Below, piece after piece: positions 1-7,287 of a stretch of DNA of 27,450 bases. Within the stretch, counting starts at the first letter, position 1; every line of letters begins with the position of its first letter. Below the pieces are notes generated by a model that saw nothing but the letters and a program-made list of their open reading frames with translations, ran no database searches and was not told the DNA's origin. The translations under genes and the position numbers were made by a program. Origin of the DNA: Aquiluna sp. (lineage in GTDB: Bacteria > Actinomycetota > Actinomycetes > Actinomycetales > Microbacteriaceae); assembly GCA_016780945.1 (NCBI GenBank), contig JADHKY010000003.1:1-27450 (forward strand). Direction: 5' to 3'.

Positions 1-188
1 TGGAGGTTGGTGCGGTTGGCGCCAGGATGACCGGTGGTGGCTTCGGCGGTGCTGCAATCGCGATCATTGACGAGAGCAAGATGGAGCTTCTCAGGGAGCA
101 CTGCAAGGCCATCTTCGCCAAGAAGGGCTTTGCCGAGCCAAACGTTTTCTCTGTTGCGCCAAGTGAGGGTGCAAGAAAAGACGCCTAG
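1..188 (+). CDS. galK: Galactokinase, C-terminal fragment
   Basis: The window opens inside this gene; only about the last 62 codons are present, in the frame starting at base 3. Near the beginning it reads GAVGARMTGGGFGG, the third conserved GHMP-kinase motif of galactokinases, which lines the phosphate/sugar site. The protein would phosphorylate galactose with ATP to galactose 1-phosphate in the Leloir pathway. The stop TAG (186-188) overlaps the stop of the convergent pncA gene (185-187). The family call rests on this one motif and the C-terminal context, because the substrate-binding N-terminus is outside the window; another GHMP sugar kinase is possible but less likely. Confidence 0.85.
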   Translation, partial: EVGAVGARMTGGGFGGAAIAIIDESKMELLREHCKAIFAKKGFAEPNVFSVAPSEGARKDA

Positions 189-769
189 GGCGTAGCCAGC
201 ACCTCTACCCCGGCATCGGCCATGTCATCAATCGCTGCCTCGGTGCTTTCGGCTGCAACGCCTGCAGTGAGAGACGTGATTACCCTCACGGCCAAGCCAT
301 TTGTCACGGCATCTATAGATGAGGCTCTGACGCAGTAGTCGGTTGCAATACCAACGACGTCAACCTCGTCAATTTCAAGACGCTTGAGTAAATCTGGCAG
401 AGCCTCGCCCTGGTCGGTTGTGCCCTCGAATATCGAGTAGCCGTGAGCACCCTGACCCTTTTTGATATGGATATCGATGATCGATGTGTCGAGGTTTGGG
501 TGGTACTCAGCGCCCTCCTCACCCGCGAGGCAGTGAAGCGGCCAGGTGCCCACAAAGTCAGGCTGTTCTCCCTCTGGAGGGAAGTGCCCACCGTTCAGAT
601 CTTGTGGGGTGTGCCAATCCCTCGAGGCAATCACGAAGTCGTAGCGGTTGGGGTTTTCGTTCACAAAGCTTGTTATTTTGCTCGCAACCGCTGCACCGCC
701 CTCGCATGCCAGAGCCCCGCCCTCACAAAAGTCGTTTTGGACATCGATGATAAAAAGTGCGCTTGCCAT
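185..769 (-). CDS. pncA: Nicotinamidase / pyrazinamidase
   Basis: This 194-residue cytoplasmic isochorismatase-fold hydrolase is predicted to deamidate nicotinamide to nicotinate for NAD salvage. The catalytic triad is visible: Asp9 in IIDVQNDF, Lys103 or Lys104 in IKKGQG, and Cys146 in ATDYCVRAS. The metal-binding residues Asp51 and His53 (SRDWH), His62 and His79 match the family pattern. Length is normal for bacterial PncA. It starts 2 nt downstream of the dacB stop, so the two are probably cotranscribed, and it converges on galK with overlapping stop codons. Known from the family: this enzyme also activates pyrazinamide. Confidence 0.93.
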   Translation of the reverse strand: MASALFIIDVQNDFCEGGALACEGGAAVASKITSFVNENPNRYDFVIASRDWHTPQDLNGGHFPPEGEQPDFVGTWPLHCLAGEEGAEYHPNLDTSIIDIHIKKGQGAHGYSIFEGTTDQGEALPDLLKRLEIDEVDVVGIATDYCVRASSIDAVTNGLAVRVITSLTAGVAAESTEAAIDDMADAGVEVLATP

Positions 770-771
770 AC

Positions 772-2151
772 CTACCTGTTTACCAGAGCCTTGCCGCAGT
801 TATAAAAACCCATTACCAAAGCATCCATGGCTTCGCGGTGTTTGATTTGGACATCGCCGAGGTTATAGACAGTGAAGATTAGCTTGTTCTCGCTGTCTGG
901 TTCTAGGAAACCGGCGAGTGAATAGCCGGTGCGAATCCAACCAGTCTTGGCCGCCACCTTGCCAACAGCATCCTCAAAGCGGTAGCTGAGCGAGCCCGGT
1001 GTCCCGGCAACCGGCATTCCCTGGCGAATGAGCTCAAAGTCCCCATAGCCCTGATCAATTAGCTTGAGAAGTTCATTCACTGTCTCCGGGGCAATCTGGT
1101 TGTAGCGCGAAAGACCGGAACCGTCCTCGACAACCAGCCCGCTGAGGTCCAGGCCGGTATCGCGCAAAGCCCTTTGGTAGGCCTGGGTCAATGAGCTGAA
1201 CGAGCCGTTCAGACCGACATCGAGTGACACCAATCTCGAGATCGCCTCCGCCAGGCTGTTGTCGCTAACCACGAGCATGTATTCGATCCAGGTCGACAGC
1301 CTTGCCGAGCGAACACTTGCAATCTCCACGGCATCTGGTGGGGCAATACCCTTGACAACCATTGACTCGCTAGCACTCTCCCCGAGTGCTTCCCGGAACC
1401 ACTCTCCGGCTCTGGTTACTGGATCGGTTGACCTTGGAGAGTCTTTTGCCAGGGGATTATCGCGATCGCCATCAACCTGCAACGCGGAGACCGGTGACAT
1501 GTAGCCATTGGTAAGTCCTCGCTGATCCCAAACGCTCTGGTATTCACCATCGGCGGAGCCATAGATGGTGCTGTCTAAGACGATCTGGCTAAAGGTTTGG
1601 GCGCTGTTCCAGCGAGAGATTTGGTTTGCGAGGTCGACAAGGTCTGGTGCGTCGTCATAGACCGAATCGACCCCGATGCCAGTCCTAGAGAGGGTTATGT
1701 CTCCCGCACCCACCAAGTAGATGATGCTTGGGTCTTGGCTGTCTGCGTAGACGCGGGTGGTGACCCGATAATTTGGCCCCAGGGTCTCTAGCGCAGCTGC
1801 CGCGGTGAAGAGCTTCATGATTGAGGCCGAGCGGGCCGGAGTGGCGCTTCCCCGGTCAAAGAGAACCTCACCGGTTTCAGCGTTTATTACCTGAGCCTGC
1901 AAATCAAGAATGTCCTCGGCATCCTCTAACTCACTAACGGAGCACTGCACAACCTCGGGCTCAGGCTCCTCGGTGGCCTCCTCGGTTGGGTTCGGCTGGG
2001 CCTCAAGTGTTGCCTCGGGCTGTGAAGTCTGAGTCTCGGATGCGACAGGAGATGGGCTTGCATCCAAGGACCAGGGGCCGTTGAAGAGTGCGAGCAGGAT
2101 CACCAGGCCCGCGGCCAGGCCGCTACTGACCCCAATGAAGATATGTTTCAT
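772..2151 (-). CDS. dacB: D-alanyl-D-alanine carboxypeptidase, PBP4 family (peptidase S13)
   Basis: This 459-residue protein is exported and membrane-anchored, with a hydrophobic segment at about residues 4-23. A Ser/Pro/Glu-rich low-complexity linker follows (about 31-68). The three penicillin-binding motifs are present in order: SIMK (Ser110-Lys113), SDN (296-298) and KTG (402-404). It is predicted to trim or cleave D-Ala-containing cross-links of peptidoglycan outside the cell. The start has a close AGGTGA ribosome site (2153-2158). The gene is divergent from the CopC-like gene with only 23 nt between start codons, so its promoter must reach into that gene. pncA follows 2 nt after its stop. 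Confidence 0.93.
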   Translation of the reverse strand: MKHIFIGVSSGLAAGLVILLALFNGPWSLDASPSPVASETQTSQPEATLEAQPNPTEEATEEPEPEVVQCSVSELEDAEDILDLQAQVINAETGEVLFDRGSATPARSASIMKLFTAAAALETLGPNYRVTTRVYADSQDPSIIYLVGAGDITLSRTGIGVDSVYDDAPDLVDLANQISRWNSAQTFSQIVLDSTIYGSADGEYQSVWDQRGLTNGYMSPVSALQVDGDRDNPLAKDSPRSTDPVTRAGEWFREALGESASESMVVKGIAPPDAVEIASVRSARLSTWIEYMLVVSDNSLAEAISRLVSLDVGLNGSFSSLTQAYQRALRDTGLDLSGLVVEDGSGLSRYNQIAPETVNELLKLIDQGYGDFELIRQGMPVAGTPGSLSYRFEDAVGKVAAKTGWIRTGYSLAGFLEPDSENKLIFTVYNLGDVQIKHREAMDALVMGFYNCGKALVNR

Positions 2152-2161
2152 CTCACCTGCC

Positions 2162-2167
2162 TAGACT
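2162..2167 (+). promoter_or_regulatory. -10 element (TAGACT) of leaderless copC-like gene
   Basis: TAGACT lies 7 nt upstream of the ATG at 2175, and no Shine-Dalgarno sequence is present. Transcription from this hexamer would begin at or beside the A of the start codon, giving a leaderless mRNA. The same layout recurs at several other genes in the window. Confidence 0.6.
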
Positions 2168-2174
2168 TTCAACA

Positions 2175-2699
2175 ATGAAGCATAAACTCTGGGCCTTAGC
2201 TATTGCCCTGCTCATGGCCTTTCCGCTACCAGCGAAGGCCCATGATCAGCTCGTAGACCAGTCCCCCAGCGAGGGTGAAACGGTTAGCGCAGGTGTTGTC
2301 GAGCTCACCCTAACCTTCAACAATGAGCTTCTAGAGATCGAGTCCGGCAATGAGATTGTCGTGACCGGACCAAGCGGTGAGGTTGTTTATGCGGGGTGCC
2401 TTCCAACACTGGGGCGGGATGGGCGTATCTCTCTAGATCTTGATGCAGCAGGAGACTATGGGGTCTCTTGGAGGGTAGTTTCGCAGGATGGCCACCCAAT
2501 TTCAGACTCTTTTGAGTTCTCTATAGTCAATGAGACAGGCTATGTTGCAGACCCTGATTTTGGCTATCCGGCATGTGCGGGTGAGGTCGAACTTGAAACC
2601 CAGGAGCAGCCTGAAATTGGCTACTGGCTCCTCTGGCTATCGCTTGGACTTGTTGCTGCCGGTGTCTTTTTCTTCCTTAGGCCTAAGAACAAACCATAG
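2175..2699 (+). CDS. CopC-domain copper-binding protein, membrane-anchored
   Basis: A 174-residue exported protein. The signal peptide spans about 1-22 and cleavage after PAKA would leave His23 as the first mature residue, as in CopC, where the N-terminal His ligates copper. The CopC beta-sandwich ends with SQDGHPISDSFEF; Asp105 and His107 are the other expected ligands. Cys75 and Cys134 could form a disulfide. A transmembrane segment at about 149-168 anchors the domain outside the membrane, a common actinobacterial form of the CopC/YcnJ group. No CopD or copper regulator lies beside it. Its last 63 nt overlap the convergent membrane protein gene on the other strand. Confidence 0.85.
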   Translation: MKHKLWALAIALLMAFPLPAKAHDQLVDQSPSEGETVSAGVVELTLTFNNELLEIESGNEIVVTGPSGEVVYAGCLPTLGRDGRISLDLDAAGDYGVSWRVVSQDGHPISDSFEFSIVNETGYVADPDFGYPACAGEVELETQEQPEIGYWLLWLSLGLVAAGVFFFLRPKNKP

Positions 2700-3017
2700 G
2701 TAGCCGAGGGCGGTCAAAACCAGCCCTCCCAAGACGCTCTCAAGCCCAAGGGAGAATCTGCCTCCGGCTGGAGCCGCTAGAAGGCTGTAGAAGACATTCA
2801 GCGCCGTTGCGTTCATGAGACCCGCAACAACAGAAAGCATCGCAAGGCGTCCAACCCACCACTTCTCGCTCAACACCTTCGCCGAGGACCAAATAATCAG
2901 GACGGTGAGTGCCATTCCAACCACCACCTGAGCAACCATCAGCTCAAACTGAGGGTGGTAGAGATAGCTGAGGGTGGCAACTATGGCAAAGGCCAGGGGC
3001 CAAAATGGTGATTTCAT
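2637..3017 (-). CDS. Small membrane protein, four predicted TM segments
   Basis: This 126-residue protein has hydrophobic segments at about 5-20, 27-46, 58-80 and 93-111 and a basic, hydrophilic tail (KEEKDTGSNKSKR). I do not recognise the family. It lies 24 nt downstream of ktrA on the same strand with a purine-rich GAGAG ribosome site ahead of its ATG, so it is probably the third gene of the ktrBA operon. Its last 63 nt are antisense to the end of the copC-like gene, which is an unusually long convergent overlap. A role in potassium uptake or copper handling is only suggested by position. Confidence 0.7.
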   Translation of the reverse strand: MKSPFWPLAFAIVATLSYLYHPQFELMVAQVVVGMALTVLIIWSSAKVLSEKWWVGRLAMLSVVAGLMNATALNVFYSLLAAPAGGRFSLGLESVLGGLVLTALGYLWFVLRPKEEKDTGSNKSKR

Positions 3018-3041
3018 TCGCTACTCTCTCGAGGCTTTCGG

Positions 3042-3722
3042 CTAGGCCAGCTTGCAGAACTCGTTGAGAGGATTGACCTGACCTGCAACGACAATCTGGT
3101 TGCCCTCATGGAGCACCGTCTCCGGGAAGGCTGGGGTGTACTTGCCATCGCCTGTCGTTACGGCGACGACCGTGACGCCGTAGGTGGAGCGAATCTTGAG
3201 CTCGGCCAGAGTCTTGCCAGCAAAACTTGCTGGAACCTCACTCTTGACCATTACAAAGTCGTTATCGATCGGCACATAGTCAAGGGTCTCGCCAGAAACC
3301 ATGTGGGCGACTCGCTTACCCATCTCATACTCAGGGAAGATCACGTGGTGGCAGCCCAGCTGATCCAGGATCAGCCCGTGCGAGGTCGAGTTGGCCTTGG
3401 CCCAAACATTTGGAACCCCGAGCTGCAGCAGCAGCGCGGTGGTCAAGATGCTGGCCTCGAGGTCAGCGCCAATGGCCACTACCGCAGAGTCAAACTCACT
3501 GATTCCAAGCTCTTTGAGAGTTGCCTCATCAGTCGTGTCGGCTCTAACCGTGTGGGTGAGCTCGTGAGACATGTTTTGGACGATGCGCTCATCGGTATCC
3601 ACTCCCAGCACCTCGTGCCCGGTCTTCATAAGCTCCCGAGCCAGTGATGATCCGAATCGACCCAAACCAATAACGATCACATTGGAGTGAATGATGCGCT
3701 TCTTTGTCTTTTCCTTAGCCAA
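3042..3722 (-). CDS. ktrA: Potassium uptake regulatory subunit KtrA (RCK/TrkA type)
   Basis: A 226-residue cytoplasmic gating subunit that binds nucleotide and controls the KtrB channel. The N-terminal RCK_N Rossmann domain shows GLGRFGSSLA (19-28) followed by acidic VDTDE (41-45), which binds the adenosine ribose. The C-terminal part from about residue 145 fits an RCK_C domain. Length is typical of KtrA. The start overlaps the end of ktrB by 8 nt, which implies translational coupling and stoichiometric production. It is the downstream partner of ktrB and is followed by a small membrane protein gene. Confidence 0.93.
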   Translation of the reverse strand: MAKEKTKKRIIHSNVIVIGLGRFGSSLARELMKTGHEVLGVDTDERIVQNMSHELTHTVRADTTDEATLKELGISEFDSAVVAIGADLEASILTTALLLQLGVPNVWAKANSTSHGLILDQLGCHHVIFPEYEMGKRVAHMVSGETLDYVPIDNDFVMVKSEVPASFAGKTLAELKIRSTYGVTVVAVTTGDGKYTPAFPETVLHEGNQIVVAGQVNPLNEFCKLA

Positions 3723-5082
3723 TTAGGGGCCTTTCCTTCGGTAATTCATAGTGCCTTCTTGTGACCCTGAGGGCAAGCGCAGAAGCGATCACCACAGGGC
3801 CCAAGCGGCCAACGAACATCAGTATTGCGAGCCAGACTTTGGCAAAGTCTGGAAGATCTGGAGTTATGCCGGTGGATAAGCCAACTGTGGCAGCAGCAGA
3901 AATCACATCGAATAGCAGCTCATCGAGAGTGAAGTCGGTGGTGGCTGCAAGGAGGATAGTGCTGAAGATAATGACCATTGCGTAGAGCGAGACCAGGGTT
4001 AGGGCCTGTCGCTGAATCGACCGTGGCAGCCTGCGGTTTCCAACGTTTACCGCCGTCTCACCGCGAACCTCGGTGTAGATGATGAAGAAGAGGATGGCGA
4101 TTGTCGTCACCTTGATGCCTCCGGCGGTAGAGGCGCTGCCGCCTCCAATAAACATCATGAAATCAAGACCCAACCAGGTTGCGGGGTCCATCTGGCCAAC
4201 ATCGACGCTACTTAGCCCACCTGATCGAGGCATTGCCGACATGAAAGCGGCATTCCAAAGCTTCTCAAGAACGTTTAGGCCACCGAGAGTCTTGGGGTTG
4301 TTCCACTCCATCACGCCGATAAACATCGACCCGAGGGTAAGCAGCACGATAGTCGCGGCCAGGGTGACCCTGGTGTGGAGTGAGAACCTCCTAGACTTAC
4401 CGCTCTGCTGCTTGTTGAGCCCCCATATGCGCTCGTGAAGCTCAATCAAGACCGGGAAACCAAGGCCACCGACGATCACCGCAATGGCAATCGGAGCAAT
4501 CACGAAGAGGTCTTGGGAGAAAGTGGCCATGCTGTCCGAGTAGAGCGAAAAACCGCCGTTATTGAACGCTGAAATCGCGTGGAACAGTCCGTTCCAGATG
4601 GCTTCCCCCATCGACTCGTCATAGGTGATGCGCAACCTAGTGATTAGGTAGATGGCAAGGGCAATCTCAAAGCCAAAGTAGACAAGCAGAATCGTCCTGA
4701 GCAGCGCGGGCACGTTGTCAATGCCGATGATCTTCGCCTCAGAGAGGGTGTTCAATCTGTCGCGGAGCGAGATTCGGCCTGAAATTAGAAGTCCCACCAA
4801 AGTTGCAAACGAGACAATTCCGAGCCCACCGAGCTGAATCAGGAAAAGAATTACGACCTGGCCAAAGCCCGACCAGTGGGTGCCGGTGTCAACAACCGTG
4901 AGACCGGTGATGCAGACAGCAGAGACTGCTGTAAAAAATGCTGTAACGAAGTCTGTTGAGTACCCTTGCGCGGTGGAAAAGGGGAAGAGCAGGAAGATGG
5001 TGCCAACGATCACCGCTGCACCGAATGCCATGACCACTATCTGGGTCGGGTGCAGGGTCTTTTTGCGACCAGGTTGGCTCAC
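3715..5082 (-). CDS. ktrB: Potassium uptake channel subunit KtrB (TrkH/KtrB family)
   Basis: A 455-residue integral membrane protein with four M1-pore-M2 repeats. The four selectivity-filter loops are visible with their glycines: CITGLTVVD (57-65), NNGGFSL, RSGGLSSVD and TVGLSTG. Together with KtrA it should take up K+ (Na+-coupled in studied members). The start is GTG at 5082. A TAGTCT hexamer lies 6 nt upstream (5089-5094) and no ribosome site is present, so the mRNA is probably leaderless. It is divergent from the DCC-family gene, with a perfect 6-bp inverted repeat between them. Confidence 0.93.
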   Translation of the reverse strand: MSQPGRKKTLHPTQIVVMAFGAAVIVGTIFLLFPFSTAQGYSTDFVTAFFTAVSAVCITGLTVVDTGTHWSGFGQVVILFLIQLGGLGIVSFATLVGLLISGRISLRDRLNTLSEAKIIGIDNVPALLRTILLVYFGFEIALAIYLITRLRITYDESMGEAIWNGLFHAISAFNNGGFSLYSDSMATFSQDLFVIAPIAIAVIVGGLGFPVLIELHERIWGLNKQQSGKSRRFSLHTRVTLAATIVLLTLGSMFIGVMEWNNPKTLGGLNVLEKLWNAAFMSAMPRSGGLSSVDVGQMDPATWLGLDFMMFIGGGSASTAGGIKVTTIAILFFIIYTEVRGETAVNVGNRRLPRSIQRQALTLVSLYAMVIIFSTILLAATTDFTLDELLFDVISAAATVGLSTGITPDLPDFAKVWLAILMFVGRLGPVVIASALALRVTRRHYELPKERPLIG

Positions 5083-5088
5083 TGTTTC

Positions 5089-5094
5089 AGACTA
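5089..5094 (-). promoter_or_regulatory. -10 element (TAGTCT) of leaderless ktrB
   Basis: Read on the minus strand, TAGTCT ends 6 nt before the GTG start of ktrB and no Shine-Dalgarno is present. This fits leaderless transcription of the ktrBA operon. Confidence 0.55.
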
Positions 5095-5103
5095 CGCCTC
5101 CAC

Positions 5104-5120
5104 TGCCCATAAATTGGGCA
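5104..5120. promoter_or_regulatory. Inverted repeat between divergent ktrB and DCC-family promoters
   Basis: TGCCCA-TAAAT-TGGGCA is a perfect 6-bp dyad with a 5-nt AT-rich centre. It lies between the -10 elements of the two divergent genes, near where -35 elements would be. It could be an operator acting on one or both promoters. No regulator gene is adjacent. Confidence 0.35.
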
Positions 5121-5143
5121 ACCTCTCTACGCTACACCCGAGT

Positions 5144-5149
5144 TAGGCT
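5144..5149 (+). promoter_or_regulatory. -10 element (TAGGCT) of leaderless DCC-family gene
   Basis: TAGGCT ends 8 nt before the ATG at 5158 and no ribosome-binding sequence lies between. The layout fits a leaderless transcript. Confidence 0.5.
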
Positions 5150-5157
5150 TGTAAACA

Positions 5158-5517
5158 ATGGATGCAAGGCTCTTTATCTTTGACGGCGACTGCGCTTTCT
5201 GCTCATCCGCGGCCAGAGTCTTTCGCAAGATGATCAAGGACCAGGTTCCAATTCGCCCCTACCAAAAGCTCGATCTGCCAGCACTTGGGCTAAGCGAAGA
5301 ACTAACGTCCAAGGCCGTCTACTACGTTCGCGATGGGAAATATTTCGTGGCGGCTGAGGCCATTGCCCAATTATTTATCGACTCCAAGACGCTCTGGAGC
5401 GTTGCCGGTTATTTGCTGAGGGTTCCCGGCATCAATCACCTAGCAGAGCGCGTCTACTACTGGATTGCAAAAAACCGCCACAGATTGCCCGGCGGCACTC
5501 CAGAGTGCTCGATGTAA
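5158..5517 (+). CDS. DCC-family thiol-disulfide oxidoreductase-like protein (DUF393)
   Basis: A 119-residue cytoplasmic protein beginning LFIFDGDCAFC, the DxDCxxC signature that names the DCC family (Asp9, Asp11, Cys12, Cys15). The two cysteines suggest a redox-active thioredoxin-like site, but the substrate of the family is not established. Length and the C-terminal basic/aromatic helix (YYWIAKNRHRLPGG) match family members. It is monocistronic by layout: divergent from ktrB and separated by 80 nt from the sucrose phosphorylase-like gene. Confidence 0.85.
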   Translation: MDARLFIFDGDCAFCSSAARVFRKMIKDQVPIRPYQKLDLPALGLSEELTSKAVYYVRDGKYFVAAEAIAQLFIDSKTLWSVAGYLLRVPGINHLAERVYYWIAKNRHRLPGGTPECSM

Positions 5518-5571
5518 TTCGAGTTCGAAGCTAAAACAGCCCTGGCAAATCACTAGAGTTGTGCCTAGTTT

Positions 5572-5585
5572 TGTAAACGATTACA
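5572..5585. promoter_or_regulatory. LacI-family-type operator upstream of sucrose phosphorylase-like gene
   Basis: TGTAAACGATTACA is a 14-bp dyad with 12 of 14 positions symmetric and the central CG typical of LacI-family operators. It lies immediately before the putative -10 (TACAGT, 5586-5591), so a bound repressor would block RNA polymerase. Control by a sugar-responsive LacI-type repressor encoded elsewhere is inferred. Confidence 0.6.
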
Positions 5586-5591
5586 TACAGT
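5586..5591 (+). promoter_or_regulatory. -10 element (TACAGT) of leaderless sucrose phosphorylase-like gene
   Basis: TACAGT ends 6 nt before the TTG start at 5598. The only purine-rich stretch (GAGG, 5592-5595) is too close to the start to work as a ribosome site. Leaderless initiation at TTG is therefore favoured. Confidence 0.45.
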
Positions 5592-5597
5592 GAGGTA

Positions 5598-7070
5598 TTG
5601 GCTTTGGCTGGCGCAAGCATTCTCGTTTATGCCGAGAGACTCGGTGGCTCACTGAGCCACATCGAAAAGCTTTTATCCAATGAACTCTCTGACTTTTCTG
5701 GCATTCACGTGCTGCCCTTTTTTCACCCGTTTGACGGGGATGATGCCGGCTTCGACCCGATAGATCACACCATCGTCGACCCTCGTCTTGGCAGCTGGGA
5801 AGACTTCCGAAGGATCTCTAAAACCCACGAGCTAACCGCAGATCTAATCATTAATCACGCCTCAAACCTCAGCCCTGAGTTTCTTGACTGGCAGGAAAAG
5901 GGCGATGCTAGCGAGTTTGCAGGGATGTTCCTGACCTTCGACAAGGTCTTTCCAACTGGCGGAACCGAAGAAACAATAACCAGCTTCTATCGTCCAAGAC
6001 CGGGTCTCCCCTTCACCGCCTACAACGTTGCCGGCACCAGAAGACTGGTCTGGACAAGCTTTATGCCCTCTCAGGTAGACATCGATGTGCGTCACCCGGC
6101 TGGCGAGGCCTACATCGACAGAGTGCTAGACGCCCTCGAGTCGGGAGGCGTCAAGGTTGTAAGGCTCGACGCCGTCGGCTACGCCATTAAAACCCCGGGC
6201 ACTGATTCGTTCATGACCAAAGAGACTCTGGAATACGTTTCAGAGCTGAGCAAAAAAATTCAGGCCAGGGGCATGAGGGTGCTGGTTGAGGTGCATGCCC
6301 ACTACACCCAGCAGCTAGAGATAGCGCCCCTTGTGGATCTGATATACGACTTTCAGACGGCACCGCTGCTTTTGCACTCAATCTTCACCTCTAACGTTGA
6401 CGCCCTCGCAAGCTGGCTCGAGATTAGGCCTGATAATTGCCTCAATGTCCTAGACACTCACGATGGCTACGGAGTAATCGACGCAGGACCAATTGGTGGC
6501 AGGCCAGGGCTAATCACCCAGGAAGATATGGCCAACATCTTTGCTGTCGCTAGCAAGAACACCTCGGGCCACTCTGCAAAAGCTTCTGTGGTTCCGCAGT
6601 GGTTTGATTTGCCTCACCAAATAAACGCCACCCTGCCTGCGATTATCAACGACGACACCTCCTACATCCTTGCCAGAGCGGTGCAGTTCCTGCTGCCTGG
6701 GGAGCCCCAGGTCTACTACGTTGGACTCTTCAACGGACTAGATGACAAAGAGCTCTTTGAGAAAACCGGCAACGGGCGAGAGGTGAATCGGCACCACTAC
6801 TCGGCGGAGGAGATCGATAGGGCCCTTCAATCTGACGTCACAATGGCCATCCTGGGGCTGGCCCGGCTTCGCCGGCACGAGGTGTTCAGCGGCACTTTTG
6901 GCTGGCAGAAGCTAAGTGGCAGCTCAATGAGATTGTCCTGGGTCTCAGGCTCGACCGAGCTCTCTCTAGAGTTTGAGTTTGCCGATGGAAAAACGAGCTT
7001 TAGCTTGGTCCTCAAGGAGGACTCGGGGATAAAGACCTTCAGCTCGGTTTCCGAGCTGGCTGATCTTTAG
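5598..7070 (+). CDS. Sucrose phosphorylase-like glycoside phosphorylase (GH13 subfamily 18)
   Basis: This 490-residue enzyme resembles bifidobacterial sucrose phosphorylase from end to end (HVLPFFHPFDGDDAGFDPIDH, YRPRPGLPFT, QVYYVG, NGREVNRHHYS). The GH13 catalytic residues are Asp191 (nucleophile, RLDAVGY), Glu231 (acid/base, VEVHAHY) and Asp289 (LDTHDGYG). It would split sucrose with phosphate into glucose 1-phosphate and fructose in the cytoplasm. Subfamily 18 also contains sucrose-6'-phosphate and glucosylglycerate phosphorylases, so the acceptor is not certain. The TTG start follows a LacI-type operator and a -10 element at leaderless spacing; a second TTG at 5604 is possible. No sugar transporter is adjacent. 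Confidence 0.85.
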   Translation: MALAGASILVYAERLGGSLSHIEKLLSNELSDFSGIHVLPFFHPFDGDDAGFDPIDHTIVDPRLGSWEDFRRISKTHELTADLIINHASNLSPEFLDWQEKGDASEFAGMFLTFDKVFPTGGTEETITSFYRPRPGLPFTAYNVAGTRRLVWTSFMPSQVDIDVRHPAGEAYIDRVLDALESGGVKVVRLDAVGYAIKTPGTDSFMTKETLEYVSELSKKIQARGMRVLVEVHAHYTQQLEIAPLVDLIYDFQTAPLLLHSIFTSNVDALASWLEIRPDNCLNVLDTHDGYGVIDAGPIGGRPGLITQEDMANIFAVASKNTSGHSAKASVVPQWFDLPHQINATLPAIINDDTSYILARAVQFLLPGEPQVYYVGLFNGLDDKELFEKTGNGREVNRHHYSAEEIDRALQSDVTMAILGLARLRRHEVFSGTFGWQKLSGSSMRLSWVSGSTELSLEFEFADGKTSFSLVLKEDSGIKTFSSVSELADL

Positions 7071-7143
7071 TCGCCCGACGCTGCTCTCACTTTGTGGGAC
7101 AGCGAAAAGAAGCCTCTTAGACGCACCAAGTCGGTTCTTCTAA

Positions 7144-7149
7144 TAGTGT
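7144..7149 (+). promoter_or_regulatory. -10 element (TAGTGT) of the small ORF-dgcN-dgcA transcript
   Basis: TAGTGT ends 6 nt before the GTG start of the 42-residue ORF at 7156 and no Shine-Dalgarno is present. It probably drives a leaderless transcript covering the small ORF, dgcN and dgcA. Confidence 0.5.
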
Positions 7150-7155
7150 TTGTAG

Positions 7156-7284
7156 GTGCCTGAGAAACCAAAGCCAGACCTCGAGAAACTATGGCGAAGA
7201 CTGGGCTTTGCCCTCTTTGTTCTTGCCGTAGTTGTTGTGGCAGGGCCTCAGATTATTGATCTCTTCTTTCCTGAATTTAGGTAG
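7156..7284 (+). CDS. 42-residue single-span membrane peptide, first gene of the dgcN-dgcA operon
   Basis: The GTG-initiated frame gives a charged N-terminus (EKPKPDLEKLWRRLG), one hydrophobic helix at about 18-31 (FALFVLAVVVVAG) and a short tail ending FFPEFR. A positively charged region before a single helix suggests a tail-out small membrane protein. The start is supported by TAGTGT 6 nt upstream. The stop lies 3 nt before the dgcN start, so it is cotranscribed and perhaps coupled to dgcN. I do not recognise a family; a short leader ORF affecting dgcN translation is an alternative. Confidence 0.6.
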   Translation: MPEKPKPDLEKLWRRLGFALFVLAVVVVAGPQIIDLFFPEFR

Positions 7285-7287
7285 CCC

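Noticed and set aside
3108..3647. 179-codon plus-strand frame opposite ktrA
   Set aside because: ktrA has clear RCK motifs; this frame only mirrors its codon pattern.
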